Below, piece by piece: positions 1-12,820 of a stretch of 64,000 nt of DNA. Under the pieces are notes generated by a model. That model saw nothing but the letters and a program-made list of their open reading frames with translations. It was not told the origin of the DNA and ran no database searches. The DNA is taken from contig CM073593.1 of assembly GCA_037074705.1 (NCBI GenBank), positions 19,805,001-19,869,000 on the forward strand, given 5' to 3'. A program made the position numbers and the translations under genes. How positions within the stretch are numbered: the stretch's first letter is position 1; every line of letters begins with the position of its first letter. The stretch is from Zhengitettix transpicula. Taxonomy: Eukaryota > Arthropoda > Insecta > Orthoptera > Tetrigidae.

Positions 1-2160
1 TGTGACGTGAAATAAGATCGTAAAAGTAACAGTAGGAAGATGAAGGAAAGTGAAACTACGTTCCACATATCCTTGTATATACATGACAACCAACCAGAAG
101 CCGTGAGTTAATGTTAATTGCCGATGAAACACAAATCACGAATTTACGAATCGTACCTACTTTATAATTCTTCATAAAACAATTATTTTATTTTTAGAAT
201 TGGAATAATAAGATTAATATTTTGAACCTTAAAATACAGCCTAAAAGCATTTTCCTAGTTTCAACTCCTGATGAAAGCAACCAAGTTTGCAGCGACGTTT
301 TATAATCTAATTTTGTCCACTTATTGGCTACTTGATTCTCTATTTGTTTATTATAAATAATATCTACTGTAATTGTAATTTTTTAAATTACATTTCTAAA
401 ATATGCGGATATTAATATCATACAATACACAGGTAAACAACTTACACATTTGAAATGAAGCAAAGTGAGTAGCAAAAGTTAATATAGAAAATTCCAAGTC
501 ACACGCCATTTCATTCTGACTGTGCAGACTCGGACGGTATAACATTCAGAAACAAATTTCCAATTCTGTAGTTTGTTCAGGACACATTCTTTTTTTTTAA
601 AAAAAATACTCTCAATACGATGATTTGGCAGTTGAGGTACATGCCAAATGCAGCGAAAGGTATGTATTATTAAAATAGAATTTATTTTAATGTTAGACAA
701 GGTACCGACGACAACTACTAACTCATCAAACAACTTAGTTGCTTCAATTAACAGCACCCGTATTTCGCCATATGAAATAATTGGCCTACCGTAGACAATG
801 CTGCTTACGTGAGCGCCCCCACTTCGTTCAACTGAAAGTAATTTTTAAAATAGACACGCACCTATGGTGGCAGGTAAAAAAGCGTTTGAACCACGTCACT
901 AGGTCGTTTGTCCAGATTCCCTGGAGGTTGGCGGGCGCCTCTGGTATTGATCTAATGCTCGTTCTTGACTGACAGTGAAGGTGTCGCTACCACACGCGAT
1001 ACCTGCTTCCCAGAAATATTCACCCATAACGAAATACTCGAATATCTGTCGTACTACATATTAACACAAGGGAAATTGGCGAATAAATGGTGGTTTCAGT
1101 TTTTCAAGACACAACCCAAACACTTATTTCTAACCCGTTGCAAACAATCCCAAAAAATACGTGTAGGATTATTCGGAGACAATCACGTTCACAAACAATG
1201 TAATAAATAGTATCTCCACATTGGATCGAAATCGCTTTAGTTTTCTATGTACTCGAGCTCTGAGCTGTAAAGACTAGTATATCATTATTTTCATAGACTC
1301 CTTAATAGTACGACGATATAATGAAATAATTCTTCAAACCAGAATATAGTCGTAATCTTTGGAATTGCACGAGTATTGTCATCAGAGTTTCGGAAGTGAT
1401 TAAGTATGTACTTCAAAATATTTAAAAAGATACTTTGGTTAAGCAAAGTGCACTGTAAAACTTGTCTGTCGTACAGTCGTCGCATGGTGTATAACTTCTA
1501 TGGAAATAAAACTTAGGCAGTACTAAAAAAAAATATTATTAGCCTTAAACTTCACTGCAGAAAAACCTTTGCAATATTTCGTAACCAGATGACAGACATA
1601 CGTACGATCCTAGTCTAAAATGAAAAACCCGTTGTTTTAAAATAATTTGCAATGGCAGTTCAACAAACTAAATTGAATTAACTGTCTCAGAAGTTTATGA
1701 CTATTCTTTTGATTTCAACAATTACATAAAGTCGCTGACATGAATATCATGATTTATTAAAAGGAATACATAGAGTAATTGGCAGATTGGAGTGCGTGAA
1801 AAAAAACACCAAGGATTGCAAATAATATAGTTTGCTGCAAGTATGACGCCATTGTTTTTCATAACAAAAATGATTTGAATATAACTTAACGTGATACAAG
1901 GCGAAAATTTATTCATTTACGAAAGTCTAAGTAGAAATAAAAAGTGCCTAATATGAGCCATATATATATATATATACGTACTATATGCTTTATAACAAAC
2001 TGTCTTGGAAAAAAAAAAGAGTACAACGGAATTATGCACTCTTCTAAACAATAACGGTGGCTATAAAATTATGTGGATGGGAAAACCTACCCAAATGTGG
2101 AACTAGTTAAGGGTTAAAAGATCACCCCATCCTGGAATATGTCTAGATCTAAATTCACTA
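1..2160. other. AT-rich non-genic stretch, no gene seen
   Basis: Only short open frames with no recognisable domain are present on either strand. A short TA run lies at about 1962-1977. I see no splice-flanked conserved exon here. It could be intron or upstream DNA of a gene outside the window. Confidence 0.5.
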
Positions 2161-2169
2161 CTATTGAAG

Positions 2170-2262
2170 AATAAAAAAATTTCCGCCGTCAGCGTTACTG
2201 CCTTACATCACAGAGGTCCCGGGTTCGAATCCGGCGAAGGCATGGGTGTGTGTGTGCGTGAT
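2170..2262 (+). mobile_element. tRNA-derived SINE head
   Basis: A perfect RNA polymerase III B-box-like sequence (GGGTTCGAATCC, about 2221-2232) sits after a segment resembling the A-box side of a tRNA. It is followed by a GGC closing stem and a TG-rich stretch. The order (tRNA-like head, then unrelated simple-sequence tail) is that of a SINE. It is not a foldable tRNA gene, because the 5' half is degenerate. Confidence 0.5.
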
Positions 2263-2594
2263 TCCATACTGAGAAACCCTCGAAAAGATAAATTACAACA
2301 GAGTACAAAGTCATTAATGACAGCAACTGATGAGTCTATAAATAAAAAATATAAAAACAATCTTTCCGGTTTGCAGAAAAGTTATTTCGCTGTATACAAA
2401 CAATTCCTTAAACTTTTGTTACAGAAATAACGTATCACACATACCGATTACCGCAGAATCAAACTGCTGTTGATTGTGTAGCGTTATATGTAAATTATAG
2501 GAATATTAATAATAAGTAGCAAAAAACAGACAAAATGTGCTATACAGATGTTTTATATTTTAATTTCGTACATTATAAGAAATAGGTTTTCCTG

Positions 2595-2720
2595 CGGAAG
2601 CTGCGTACAGTAGCGACGCACGTGGTGGGCGAGGGCGTGGCCAGGGGAAGAAAAGGGAAGGGGCACGACACGTGCTCACAACGACGCGACGTCCAGAGCG
2701 CACGGTACGGGGTGACCATG
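2595..2720. promoter_or_regulatory. CpG-rich patch, possible promoter
   Basis: A sharp rise in GC and CpG against AT-rich surroundings, with many CG dinucleotides and an ACGTG-type motif. No open frame of note is associated. It could be a promoter of an unannotated transcript or a GC-rich repeat, and sequence alone does not decide. Confidence 0.25.
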
Positions 2721-4200
2721 CCTAAAACTCAACACTTCGGTATCCACCTACCATAATTCAAATGGCTATGCTTGAAATCAACATACATGAAGGGAGTGTA
2801 AAGTTATGGACTAGAATATAATACATTGTGAGTTTTTACAAAGGATCGTAGCGTTGCGCAGCGGACGGTATAATGGCATGTGTTTAGCGGTTACAATGAG
2901 CGTTGAAGTTTGTCGCCGACCAGAAAAAATTGTAGATCTAATGTATTCCCAGCCATATGACTTGCAAAGGCGTTTGATACATACCAGCTTGCTATCAGTG
3001 AACTCTGAGAAAAAATGAAAGTTTCAGTCCAGAACCGTTACAAGGAATGGAAAACGTCGCCCGTCCATGATGAAATTTAACAAAAATCAAGAAAACGTAA
3101 AATACCAGTCCAAAAGCTGGTAAAAATCACCTAAACAGAGCACGACGGAATTCGGCGGCATTGCCTTAATAATATTCTTCTCCAAAATGCAAGTACGGCT
3201 GCAGACTGCTTACATTCAAGAAAATTTAGTTGTCAATCTTCCTAGATCATGTTTCCATCCCTTCTCTTTTCTGGTCAACATCACGAGTAATTCTGTAAGT
3301 TTACAAAAATGCATTACAAAACTGGGTTGTACTTAAGTGCAATCAAAAGATCCCCCTCCTGATAAAGAAGAAACGTTGTTTAGTCAAATTATTACGTTAT
3401 TGAATAAGTTGCCAATAAGTTCGAATGTATTCAATTTTAAACTCAATATATGTGACAATGCAACCATAAGGTGAGTATTTACCATAATTCATATGTGTGC
3501 ACCCTCTATGGGTGTTAATACAGCGATTCTCCGCGTCTGACTGAAGTTTCGTGAACTAACAAGTGTCTCTAGGCTTCAACGTATTTTTCTGCTACAGATT
3601 TGTCCTACAATCGTAATCACGATTTATTCCAAAATTTACGAAACGGACAACGCCGGTTACACCCCTCATTCCATTAAGTCTATGGGTGAGGGATAGCATA
3701 GAATAAGTTGACTAAGTTTCGAAAATTTCGTACCTGGTATTCTTAATAGAGAATATACCTAAAAAGTATGCTGCATGTAAAAAAAAATCAACAATCAACG
3801 ATGGAAGACTTTCCCGGTGTATTTGCTGCAGAAAGAGTTCGACATAGTTGTGTCGCAAATAAAAAATTAAAATAGTGGTAAAAACGCTTAGGAATACTAT
3901 TGAAAAGAAGAGTTAATATTTCACAACTACCAAGATAATGCAACTATTATTACAATAAGGAATTCAGACTTAAATCACGTGTGCGGTTAAATCAATAGGA
4001 AATCGATAAGAGTGAACACTGCAATACAATTATCATAGTTTAGCAGTGAATCCACGCCATAGTCGCACAATGAACCATTAACTAGAAGTGGCTCATTCGA
4101 TTAATTTGGCGGTGCTGTACGTCAGCAACCGACTGTGACATCGCGAATTAAACTGTAAACGCTCTTTGGTACGAATCTAATCGCTTAATTTCCTTCGTTC
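2721..4200. other. Non-genic stretch with a repeat fragment
   Basis: No gene recognised. A short segment at about 3800-3845 (TTCCCGGTGTATTTGCTG followed by GAAGA-like text) matches the sequence just left of the large hairpin at 14.8 kb, so it is a fragment of the same repeat family. Confidence 0.4.
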
Positions 4201-4379
4201 TTTCGATCGAAGCGTATTTTTTACTACAATTAACTGAACACGTACAGCTTTACAGACGAGACAAATATCCGTGGATTTTTTAAGTTCTCCGACGGGTCAA
4301 ACAGTAAATAACTTCTTCGTAATTCCGAATATTTGCAAAATAAATATAAATCTCCATTGTGATATCGAAGTGCTCCTCT

Positions 4380-4625
4380 CCGTATGCCGCACGAGAGCAC
4401 GGGAAGGCGAAACACTTTCACCGTCATTCTCGGAACTACGCTATGTACAATTTTGCACATCTGTGGCGCGTGGCCGGGCCGAGCCGAAGCCAGGTGAGAT
4501 GTGGCGTGGGACTTACCGCTGAGGTCAGTGGATGAGTCACGCGACCGGTTCTGGCGCACGACGCGACGCTCTACGTAAACACAAGGCAAAATTCTACGGC
4601 GCCGGTCCCAAACGAACATATTCAT
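4380..4625 (-). promoter_or_regulatory. CpG-rich patch with a possible first exon on the minus strand
   Basis: This CpG-rich block contains, on the minus strand, an ATG at about 4623-4625 followed by an open frame. The frame runs into a strong consensus splice donor (GCG|GTAAGT, intron starting at 4516 and going left). The implied peptide is arginine-rich and unrecognised. Inference: this may be a 5' exon, coding or UTR, of a gene running leftward, but no downstream exon could be identified. Confidence 0.25.
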
Positions 4626-4726
4626 CTTATGCCTAACATGATTTTATTATGTACGCTAATTTCCTAAGGCAATGCGAACACCTTCCAGGTGTAGAAATTG
4701 TTCCCGTCGGAGATCTACACACTTCA

Positions 4727-4804
4727 GGGGGGGGGGGGCTGAGAGCAATAACGACTAATGCACTCTTGTATGCTGCAATAACGACTAATGCACTCTTGTG
4801 TTCA
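4727..4804. repeat. Poly-G tract and 30-bp direct duplication
   Basis: A run of 12 G (4727-4738) is followed by two copies of a unit of about 25-30 bp (GCAATAACGACTAATGCACT...) starting near 4745 and 4775. Confidence 0.7.
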
Positions 4805-4929
4805 ACAATAAATCTATGTAAATGTATAAATGAAAAAACGTTTCCCCAAAATACGCAACCTGCGCTTTCCTTTTGGTGTAAGAAAATATACGATTCTAAC
4901 TTTATATCGAAAACTATGCATTAACGGAA

Positions 4930-6340
4930 TTCAACCAAGGCACTAACAGCAACAAAAATCAGAAAAGACGATCGTAATTGCATACCCTAAATCATGAATG
5001 GTTTACTTGTGTTTGTGCCGGTTAGAATAGAAACGAATACACAACCGCTCCCCTCATTATTATACGCTGTTCCGGGGAAGTTGTGATAATTGAATCTGTT
5101 AACTCGTGTGAATATGCCACATTTCCACATCCCTTCTAGGAATGGCTTTGGACACCCGTTGCAGAAAGTCTGGCCTAATGTCCCGTTGTTTGTGACGTCG
5201 GAAGTCGAAGGAGCTGAACCGAGAAGCGTCGTGTCGCCGCACAAAGGGCTCCAAGTCAAGTTGCGAGTTGCTTCGCTGGCTACAGACCCATCGTAAGAAC
5301 TGTTCAAATACGTACAACTTTCTCCGCACATTTCAGCAACGGCCTTCGGTCGGACAAAAGGGCGTGGCCGTTAAAATGTCAACTGAATAGTTTTTGTTAC
5401 TGGTGAAACCGTTCCTTGCTATTGGATTGTTGAAAGGATTGAAAAATGGCAAAAATTCAGTTATCATTAGTTGATTGTAATGCAAAATTATTAAAGAAAC
5501 AAACACAATACAGTTCGAAAAAATAAACTTTTTCCTGTAGTGTCCCATAACGCTTTCGTTTCGTTCAGAAGCTTCTAAAATTCATATGGGACCTACCATT
5601 CATTTAAAAATACTGAATTTTGAATTCTCAAGATAATTGTCAAGACCACATCTCCGTAACCAAATTCTCGTATAGTACTATGTTGTTCCGTGCCCCGACC
5701 ATCCTCGCCTCGCTACTCGTGCAAATGACTTGCCTTATTTTGTACTGTGGAGTGAACTAAGAGAACGCACGACGCCGACGCGTTATGACTTGTATAGCTG
5801 ATCGGATCGGAGCACTCATATTTCCGATCAATACGACGCGACCTCCGCGGCCCTCCGGCCTCAGATTTAATTTCCAATGGCGCACGGCGGCTGTGACTAA
5901 GCAGCCTAAGAAATTGCGACTTGTTACTCGATATTCACACCGCTACCAATGAAAGTTGTCGGCAGAGTCATATTCCTTACGGACTCATTCCAGTTGTTAC
6001 TCTATACGGTAACGGTACGTAGTAAAGTAGATAACAAGTTACGCTCAAACTTTTAATATAGTATTGCAAATTACAAAAATGACAAGTGCCCACTTGTAAC
6101 ACCAGCCACATAATTACGGGGCATATTCAAACTTTTCTTCATCGAAATAGCAGATTATATTCAGACTATCGTACCGTAGTTCTCATTTTCTACTACCATT
6201 ATAAACATCTCGTTTAATCTTACTTTATTTCGTGAAAATTCAAAACTATTGAATCTGAATAATTAAAAGCAACTTAAAAAGACAAAAGAGCGAGTTGACA
6301 ATTATCGGTCAGGCCTCGGATATTTTACGATAAGAGGGGT
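4930..6340. other. Mixed-composition region, no recognised gene
   Basis: A GC-rich segment at 5090-5330 is open in several frames on both strands, including a cysteine-containing 114-residue frame on the minus strand. None matches a family I know. Overlapping open frames in a GC-rich island are expected by chance. A second CpG-rich block lies at about 5690-5890. Confidence 0.35.
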
Positions 6341-6500
6341 CGAGGATGGAGGACCGGCCAGCAGCCAGCCTGGAGGAGCAATGCCATGCCAGACCCGGCG
6401 TCTCGGCGCTGCCCCCTCCACGTCACCGTCCTTCCCCCTCCCCTCCCCCTCAAAACACTCGCACCCGGCGTGGGGAACAACAGGTGACGAGGTGTGCTGC
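6330..6500. promoter_or_regulatory. GC-rich patch
   Basis: GC-rich, CT/GA-skewed segment with a CCCTCCCC-type run. It is open in both strands without recognisable domains. It may be a promoter-associated island or part of a repeat. Confidence 0.2.
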
Positions 6501-6949
6501 AGCATATCGTCTATCGATTACAAATAAAATTTTACCTTTCCAGCGGATCAAACTATCCATCTATTAAAATGGAATCAGGGTCAATTATGGGTAATTAACG
6601 AAAATTGATGAAGTGGCACACAAATACAATAAAATTAGTGTTTGTGATTAATGCAAATATTAGTATGTTGCAATAAAATGTTAATAAAGACTAGATATTC
6701 CAGTAACCTCAAATTATAGCTCAGAAAAGTGTCTAAGGGAACACGGCAGTCGGAGCTTTGTAAGCGTGCCGACCACAGGCGGACGAAATATGCGGACGCG
6801 AATACGAAGCCCCCGGCGCCGGGAGCGAGACTAGATCCATCCAGGTGCCGATAATTCGCTATAGCACCGCCCCACACAACTTCATAACGAAATAGTAGTT
6901 AATAAAGCATTCGCCGAACATATAGAGGTGCTGGCTTGTTTCAAAATGT

Positions 6950-7256
6950 CGCCCGTCCTTGAGGCTGGTATTTAGCCTGATCCCTGTGCGGCTCGCAGGC
7001 GAGGCTCCCTGCTCGTGCTCGGCCGCCGTTCCGCGAGAGAGTGTCTGTGCGCTGTGCACGGCGCGGCGCTGGCAAAGCGATCGACGGTCGGGTTCGTCGA
7101 CCGAAATCACTTCGCCGTCTCCGTCTCGCGAAGCAACGGGAAGTGATCCCTTTTGACGGGGCGAACCCGCGACCCTTGGAATGGCGAGCGGCGTCCTACG
7201 CGAATAAAGGCAAAATGGCGGACGTAGTTGCCGTTGACACGTTTAACAAGAGTTGA
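6950..7256 (+). promoter_or_regulatory. CpG-island-like region, possible promoter
   Basis: Strong CpG enrichment over about 260 bp in an AT-rich background. It ends in AAAATGGCGGAC, an ATG in a good start context, but this frame closes after 13 codons with no obvious donor. It looks like a promoter or 5' UTR region. The direction and target gene are unknown. Confidence 0.3.
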
Positions 7257-10200
7257 AATTTATAACACCCGGAATTTCTTATTATTATAATATATACGTA
7301 ATTTCTTCAACAAATTGGAGATCTGTTGACCTAAACTTTAATAGTGTAAAACTCTGTTATGCTGCTTATTTGAATAAGGCCATATAATTTTATTAGGAAA
7401 ATGACGTCGAAGGTAAGGAAACCAAAGACAAAGTACATGTCAAACGCAACATTTAAATACATGAAATATTAAACATACTAAGTCGATATAAATTAATATA
7501 CATCTGACAAGAAGCAGTTAACGAGTAGTTTGATTCGCTTTTAAAACAACGGTGTAACGTTGTAGAATGTCTGTAAAAAGTTAACTAACGTAGTGAACTT
7601 TGAATATACGATTTACTACTACTACTACAAATTTAAGTAAGTCTATCGCTGGTGGAAAACAATTTATAAATATAAACAAACTTCCGACCAATGCTCTCAG
7701 TAATTATGCACCTCTGAATAACTTTTTACTGAAAAACATTGTGTTTACTAGAATCGAAACGTTTCTCAATTTTAACTCAATGATTTCCGGCATAATTCCA
7801 AATGAATTCCGATCACATTTCAATGATTTCCCAGATTGTATTCCATAAAATAACGCATCCGTATTAATGATTACTATTACTGTAAATTAATCCGTCCAAA
7901 ATAATATGCAACGGATAGCATTCGCTGTATTGCTGTGTTTAAAAGTAAATTTATTATTTTAACTCTTAAAAATAGTCACAATTTCAAATAACTAACCCTA
8001 ACAGAAGTTCAACACTCAAAATTTAGAATGTATTCATCAAATCTTGAATATTAGCCACGATATTATTTTTCGTAAAACTGTTTCTTTACCCTCAAAATCT
8101 GTATTTGAAATATTTTACGACAATTATTCTTTCCTAGAAATAACGAAACAAAGTTAAGATGTTCAAGTCAATTTATTTGTCCTTTAATCAGTTGCCAAAA
8201 GTTGGCATTTCCTGTAGCAAAGAGACTGAATATGAACTTTCCAAACACCTTAAACCAAGCCACAATTAGAGATATCAGGGAATATAAATTAATTTAGTGA
8301 GTGAAATTTTCGGAGATTTTAAACCTAATAACAAGGAAGATTTCTTCATAACCACTTAATCCCATACGATAACGGATTGTACATCATAAAACTTGCATAT
8401 TAATTATCCAGACGGGTGCTTTTATAAGTCTAATATTCTCAATACATCAAGGTTCCTCAAAACAGTTTAAACACTAAAAGAAAGAGCAATGAATAGCATA
8501 TTTTTCGACAGTAATAGGTACGATAAACATTCCTTGGTGAAAGATTTTATTGCTGTGCTGTGGAAACAACTTTGATCAAAGCAGAAATCATAAAATGTTA
8601 CGCGCATACAGGAACAAATAAAATTCAATACTATAATTCTACATATTTAAATTTAATTTCGATGTCTGGCAAATAAATATATAATTGGAAATGTCAGATT
8701 CAAATACTCTTGCTACGTGTATCACATATTTTCATTATCTAAAAAGAACCTAACTGCTAATATTTTGAATAAGGGACGTTGAATTGTTTCTCTATTTATG
8801 CGAGGCAAAGCCTTTTATCAATACAAGGAGATGTAAACATCAGATTTGTTATCTGTCAACTAAAAAAAAAAAGGTCTGCTGTTAACATGTGTGAGATGGC
8901 ATAAAATGAACAGATTGAGTGATGAACAATGTAAACATACACGGTACAGTTAAATCTAAATTTATCGCAAATTACAGTTCTAAGGACGTAAACGTATCCG
9001 TTATTAATTTTTAACACGTACGTTTCTTATATCTGAATAAACTGTCCAAAGAATACATCGGACGAGTTGAGAGGAAAGTTAAACGACCTACGAGCGATAA
9101 GGCTGCTGCCGAGCAAATATTCCTGCGACTGGTAGTAGCGTGGATATGGATGGCAAAGTTACGATTCAACATTTGAAAAACCACAGTGATGTGCAAAAAC
9201 AAAGCATATTGGGCTGGCGTATCTCTAGTTAATTTGCAGATACTGTATCTCGGGAGATTACGTTGCTATTGACACAACGAGCGATAAACGGTGCGCCGCG
9301 CCGTGTAGAAAAGGCGCGATCCTTTTTGAAAATGTGTGCAGGCAATCCGGGGTCGATAAGGCGCACATGTCGACTCCCCCGTCTCATAGCCTCACAGATA
9401 AGCAACACTGTTTAAGGTTCCTCACAAATAAAGCAACACCGAGTGGTCCTTTATGGACTATCATTATCTAATGCAACATTTAACCGCCATATAAGTGGTT
9501 CTCTTTCTTTACGGACAAATTATGTTAACATAAAGGAAGCTAATTCCACACAGGAATGTATCTGTGGCACAGGAGGATGGTAGATAGTGTCTCCATTATT
9601 CCGTTTCTCTATATTATACTATTCAATCCGACAGTATTCCGTTTTAATACAGATTAAACTAATTCCTATATTCAACTAAAGAAATATAGTAGGCAGAAAC
9701 CGTAAATTTACGTAAGATAAAAAAGCAAAGGCTTGAGTGCGATGTAGTTCGCTTTGGAAAACACTGCCAAACTCACAATAAAACTGTTTCTGTTCTTTGT
9801 GATAGGCTAAAGCATCCAATTATGATTAATTTATTACTACAAATTGTAAATTTTTATAAAGGCTTTAGAAGATTAATAAAACTCAATACATAAATTTTAT
9901 GAATTTAGTAACGCTCACAGTAAGAAACTCGCTGGACTTAGCCTTTACTAGACTGATTTATTAATATTTTTGAACATAAAAAGCCCACCTTCATGCCTAT
10001 TTTTTTTATCAGAGATATACAGAATATACAAGTCTGACGGTTTAAAAGGCATCAAAACTTCAAACAATTGGCGCCTGATTACATGAGTACATTGGCCATT
10101 ATAGAACAGTAAACGACGCCAGACTAAATAATTAAGTACTTGGAGGCAGCGGACGTATGTTACAAAGACGGGTAATAATGTCTGGAAGGTCCTCTAAATA

Positions 10201-12820
10201 TTTCCTAAACAAAAAGTAATCGTTCTTCTCTTGCCAGACTTCGGAAACGCCAAATCCCTTTAAATTTTGACGGAAATAATTTTTCTGGACAAGTGTAAAT
10301 TTTTATTTACCTTGTTCTCGAGAGGCGTCTAAACCCCGTAGCTATATGCTGAAGTTTGGAATAAAAGTGTACTAATATTGTTTCTGAACAATAACTAAAT
10401 ATATCCCCGCCTGCAATATAATCAAATCAATTCAAATCTACTGCCGTGGGTAAATACAAGCAGGAATTAATTGGTTTGGAAATTTAAGAAACATTAATTT
10501 CAAAGACTGAATCGAAAGTTAAAACTTCTACATTCTGCGTATTATAAATTGAAAAAAATTAAATTAAATCTACAAGTGGTAATTAAAACAAAAAATTAAG
10601 GAGCAAGGTGACTTGGCAACAAAAAATTGTGAGAATTCGTAATATTATGTTCTTGAGAAAAAAACGAATCGTTAATTATTATTATTAATGATAGTATAAA
10701 CTGTCTTTGCTGAGTTCAGAAAATCAAAAAAATGTTAATAATTAGTATACAATTTGCAGATCATATCATGAATAACTACTTGAAACGCTGTCCTTTGTTT
10801 CATGTTTCGCGCGGTGAATTCGCATCTTACACGATGTAGTGTCAGATCTGCCATTCAAACTCGTACAACAGTTGCCGAGAATATGCACAACTGGCAGACG
10901 ACGTTGTTGACACATCGTACGACGGTTACAGGGAGACCCGGTTTATGACAATCTCATTACAAACATAAAAATGATCACAAAGTTTAGAAAATATTGCGAA
11001 GGGGAGTGGGGAGAGTAAACCATGACCTTCCGCCACTTCACCTTCGGCAGTAGTTTACAGGGTGTGGGAGTTAGTGGAGGAGGGGATGAAGTCCACGTGG
11101 TTACGCGGGACCGCGGGATACTCGCACCTCAAACTTCACGCAACACTCGTGTTTACTAGGCTCAAAATTTCATGAACGACATTAACGCCTTACTGCAAAG
11201 TTCAATGAAACCGTGATACTGAAAAATTGTAATTCATCATTTGATGCCAAGTTGCCCGTCGTCAAGATGTATCAAATTAAAATCAATAGTTCAATAAACA
11301 TTTAAATAAATTTCTTTAAAAATAAAGAAATGCGTACTTATTTCTTTTCGACTTTAAAGCTCTTCTGTCGACAGGGTCATTCAAACGTACGATCCCGCCA
11401 ATAATCATAGTATGAAATACGGTACCATAATACTTTTATCAAGTAAAATAAATCAGTAAGTAGCAGTTCGACGCCCATAAAAAACCGATAAAATCAACAA
11501 AACAGGCAGGAAAGGGCAAATTACACTATTATAGTTTTAAAAAAAAGTCTGTATCACACTAGTGACAAAATTTAAGCGTGAGCAAAATAAATCCGAAACT
11601 GATAGTTCGTTGACACCTCTAATTGTTTATATACAAAAATGTACTCGTAAATATTTGGATTTTCAAAACTAAAATATACAAGGTGTAGGTCCGACTTCAA
11701 TAAATACTGAAGCTAGGTTAAGAGGAAAATTGACCATTAAAACATGTAAGGCAAAATTATATTTGATAAATTCGCTGACTTACCTTAACCCATCCTCCGT
11801 GAGCAGTGACGAGAACATACAGAAGATACAAATCTACTTCATGGCCATTTATCTTAGGTGTTTTACGAAATGGAGTCCTGAAAGGCATAACCAACCATTA
11901 CACCGATTATTAAATACTATATTTCGTAATAATAGGGACGCAAAACACTGCTGTCAATTAAATTAATATCAAAACAAATCGCTAACTTACCCCCGACTAT
12001 CGTGGAATTGCCGTAGGTCTCGTATAAAACCATCACGTTCCCGTTGGTATGTGACTGGATCCTTGTTGAGAATTTTGGCCATATTAGCATTGAAACACTG
12101 TTGCTCAGAGCACTACACGTGTTACAGCGGTATATTTATCCATCTAGGGCTCCGATACGCGTGACGCGGGCGTAGGGAAGTATAGATACACCACAGAAAG
12201 ATAGCAGTTGGGGCCCAACCGACCAAGGGTATTGTTCGACTCCCGCACAAGTAGGGTTGACTAGATTTCCAACTCCCTGTGCTCTCTACGTTGCAACTCA
12301 CTTCTGTCTCCAATAATACGCAGCACATGCAGATTCTTGCGCGCCCGCACAATCAGTACCGAACAAACAGCACCACATTTTCTTAACGGAAAGAAGCATT
12401 CGTTAAGGTAAAAACAAAGATGCTGTAACCAGTTTAAACCTATGTAACTGCACGTTTCTTGCTATTAGTAGTGTCACTGCAAGCCAATATGGCGTCGGAC
12501 ATTACACCCAGAGAAGGCGGATAGATACTTAAAATTGGAGAAATTCGTTTTGAAAGAATTATATGTCCTGTCTGTGAAATTCTTTCGATGAAAACATTTT
12601 GTTTTGAATTATCACATTATTCACACGTAATACTGATCACTTCAACTCGTTCACGCATGTAGAACGCTAGAAATCCTTCGTTCCCACAGGGAAACTATAG
12701 TTCTTTAAATGAACACAGATGTCAGTAGTAGGTACAACAGCAAGGAAGTGTTTCAAAGTCGACTTATTTCAATACGCGAAACACGTGCCCAATAATTGTG
12801 GTTTTATTAATTTGTACTAG
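7257..12820. other. AT-rich non-genic stretch
   Basis: No conserved exon or recognisable protein on either strand. Small CG-richer spots occur at about 9270-9400 and 10990-11130. The last few hundred bases must include the promoter, and perhaps a 5' UTR exon, of the ZNF593-like gene. The sequence just before its ATG (T-rich, ending TACTAG) could serve as a splice acceptor. Confidence 0.4.

Noticed and set aside
4987..5331. Cysteine-containing 114-residue secreted-like protein on the minus strand
   Set aside because: No signal peptide, no known fold, and the GC-rich segment is open in three overlapping frames, so chance is more likely.
7600..7848. Possible small protein on the plus strand
   Set aside because: Starts in a run of ACT repeats, composition is AT-driven, and there is no homology I recognise or splice context.
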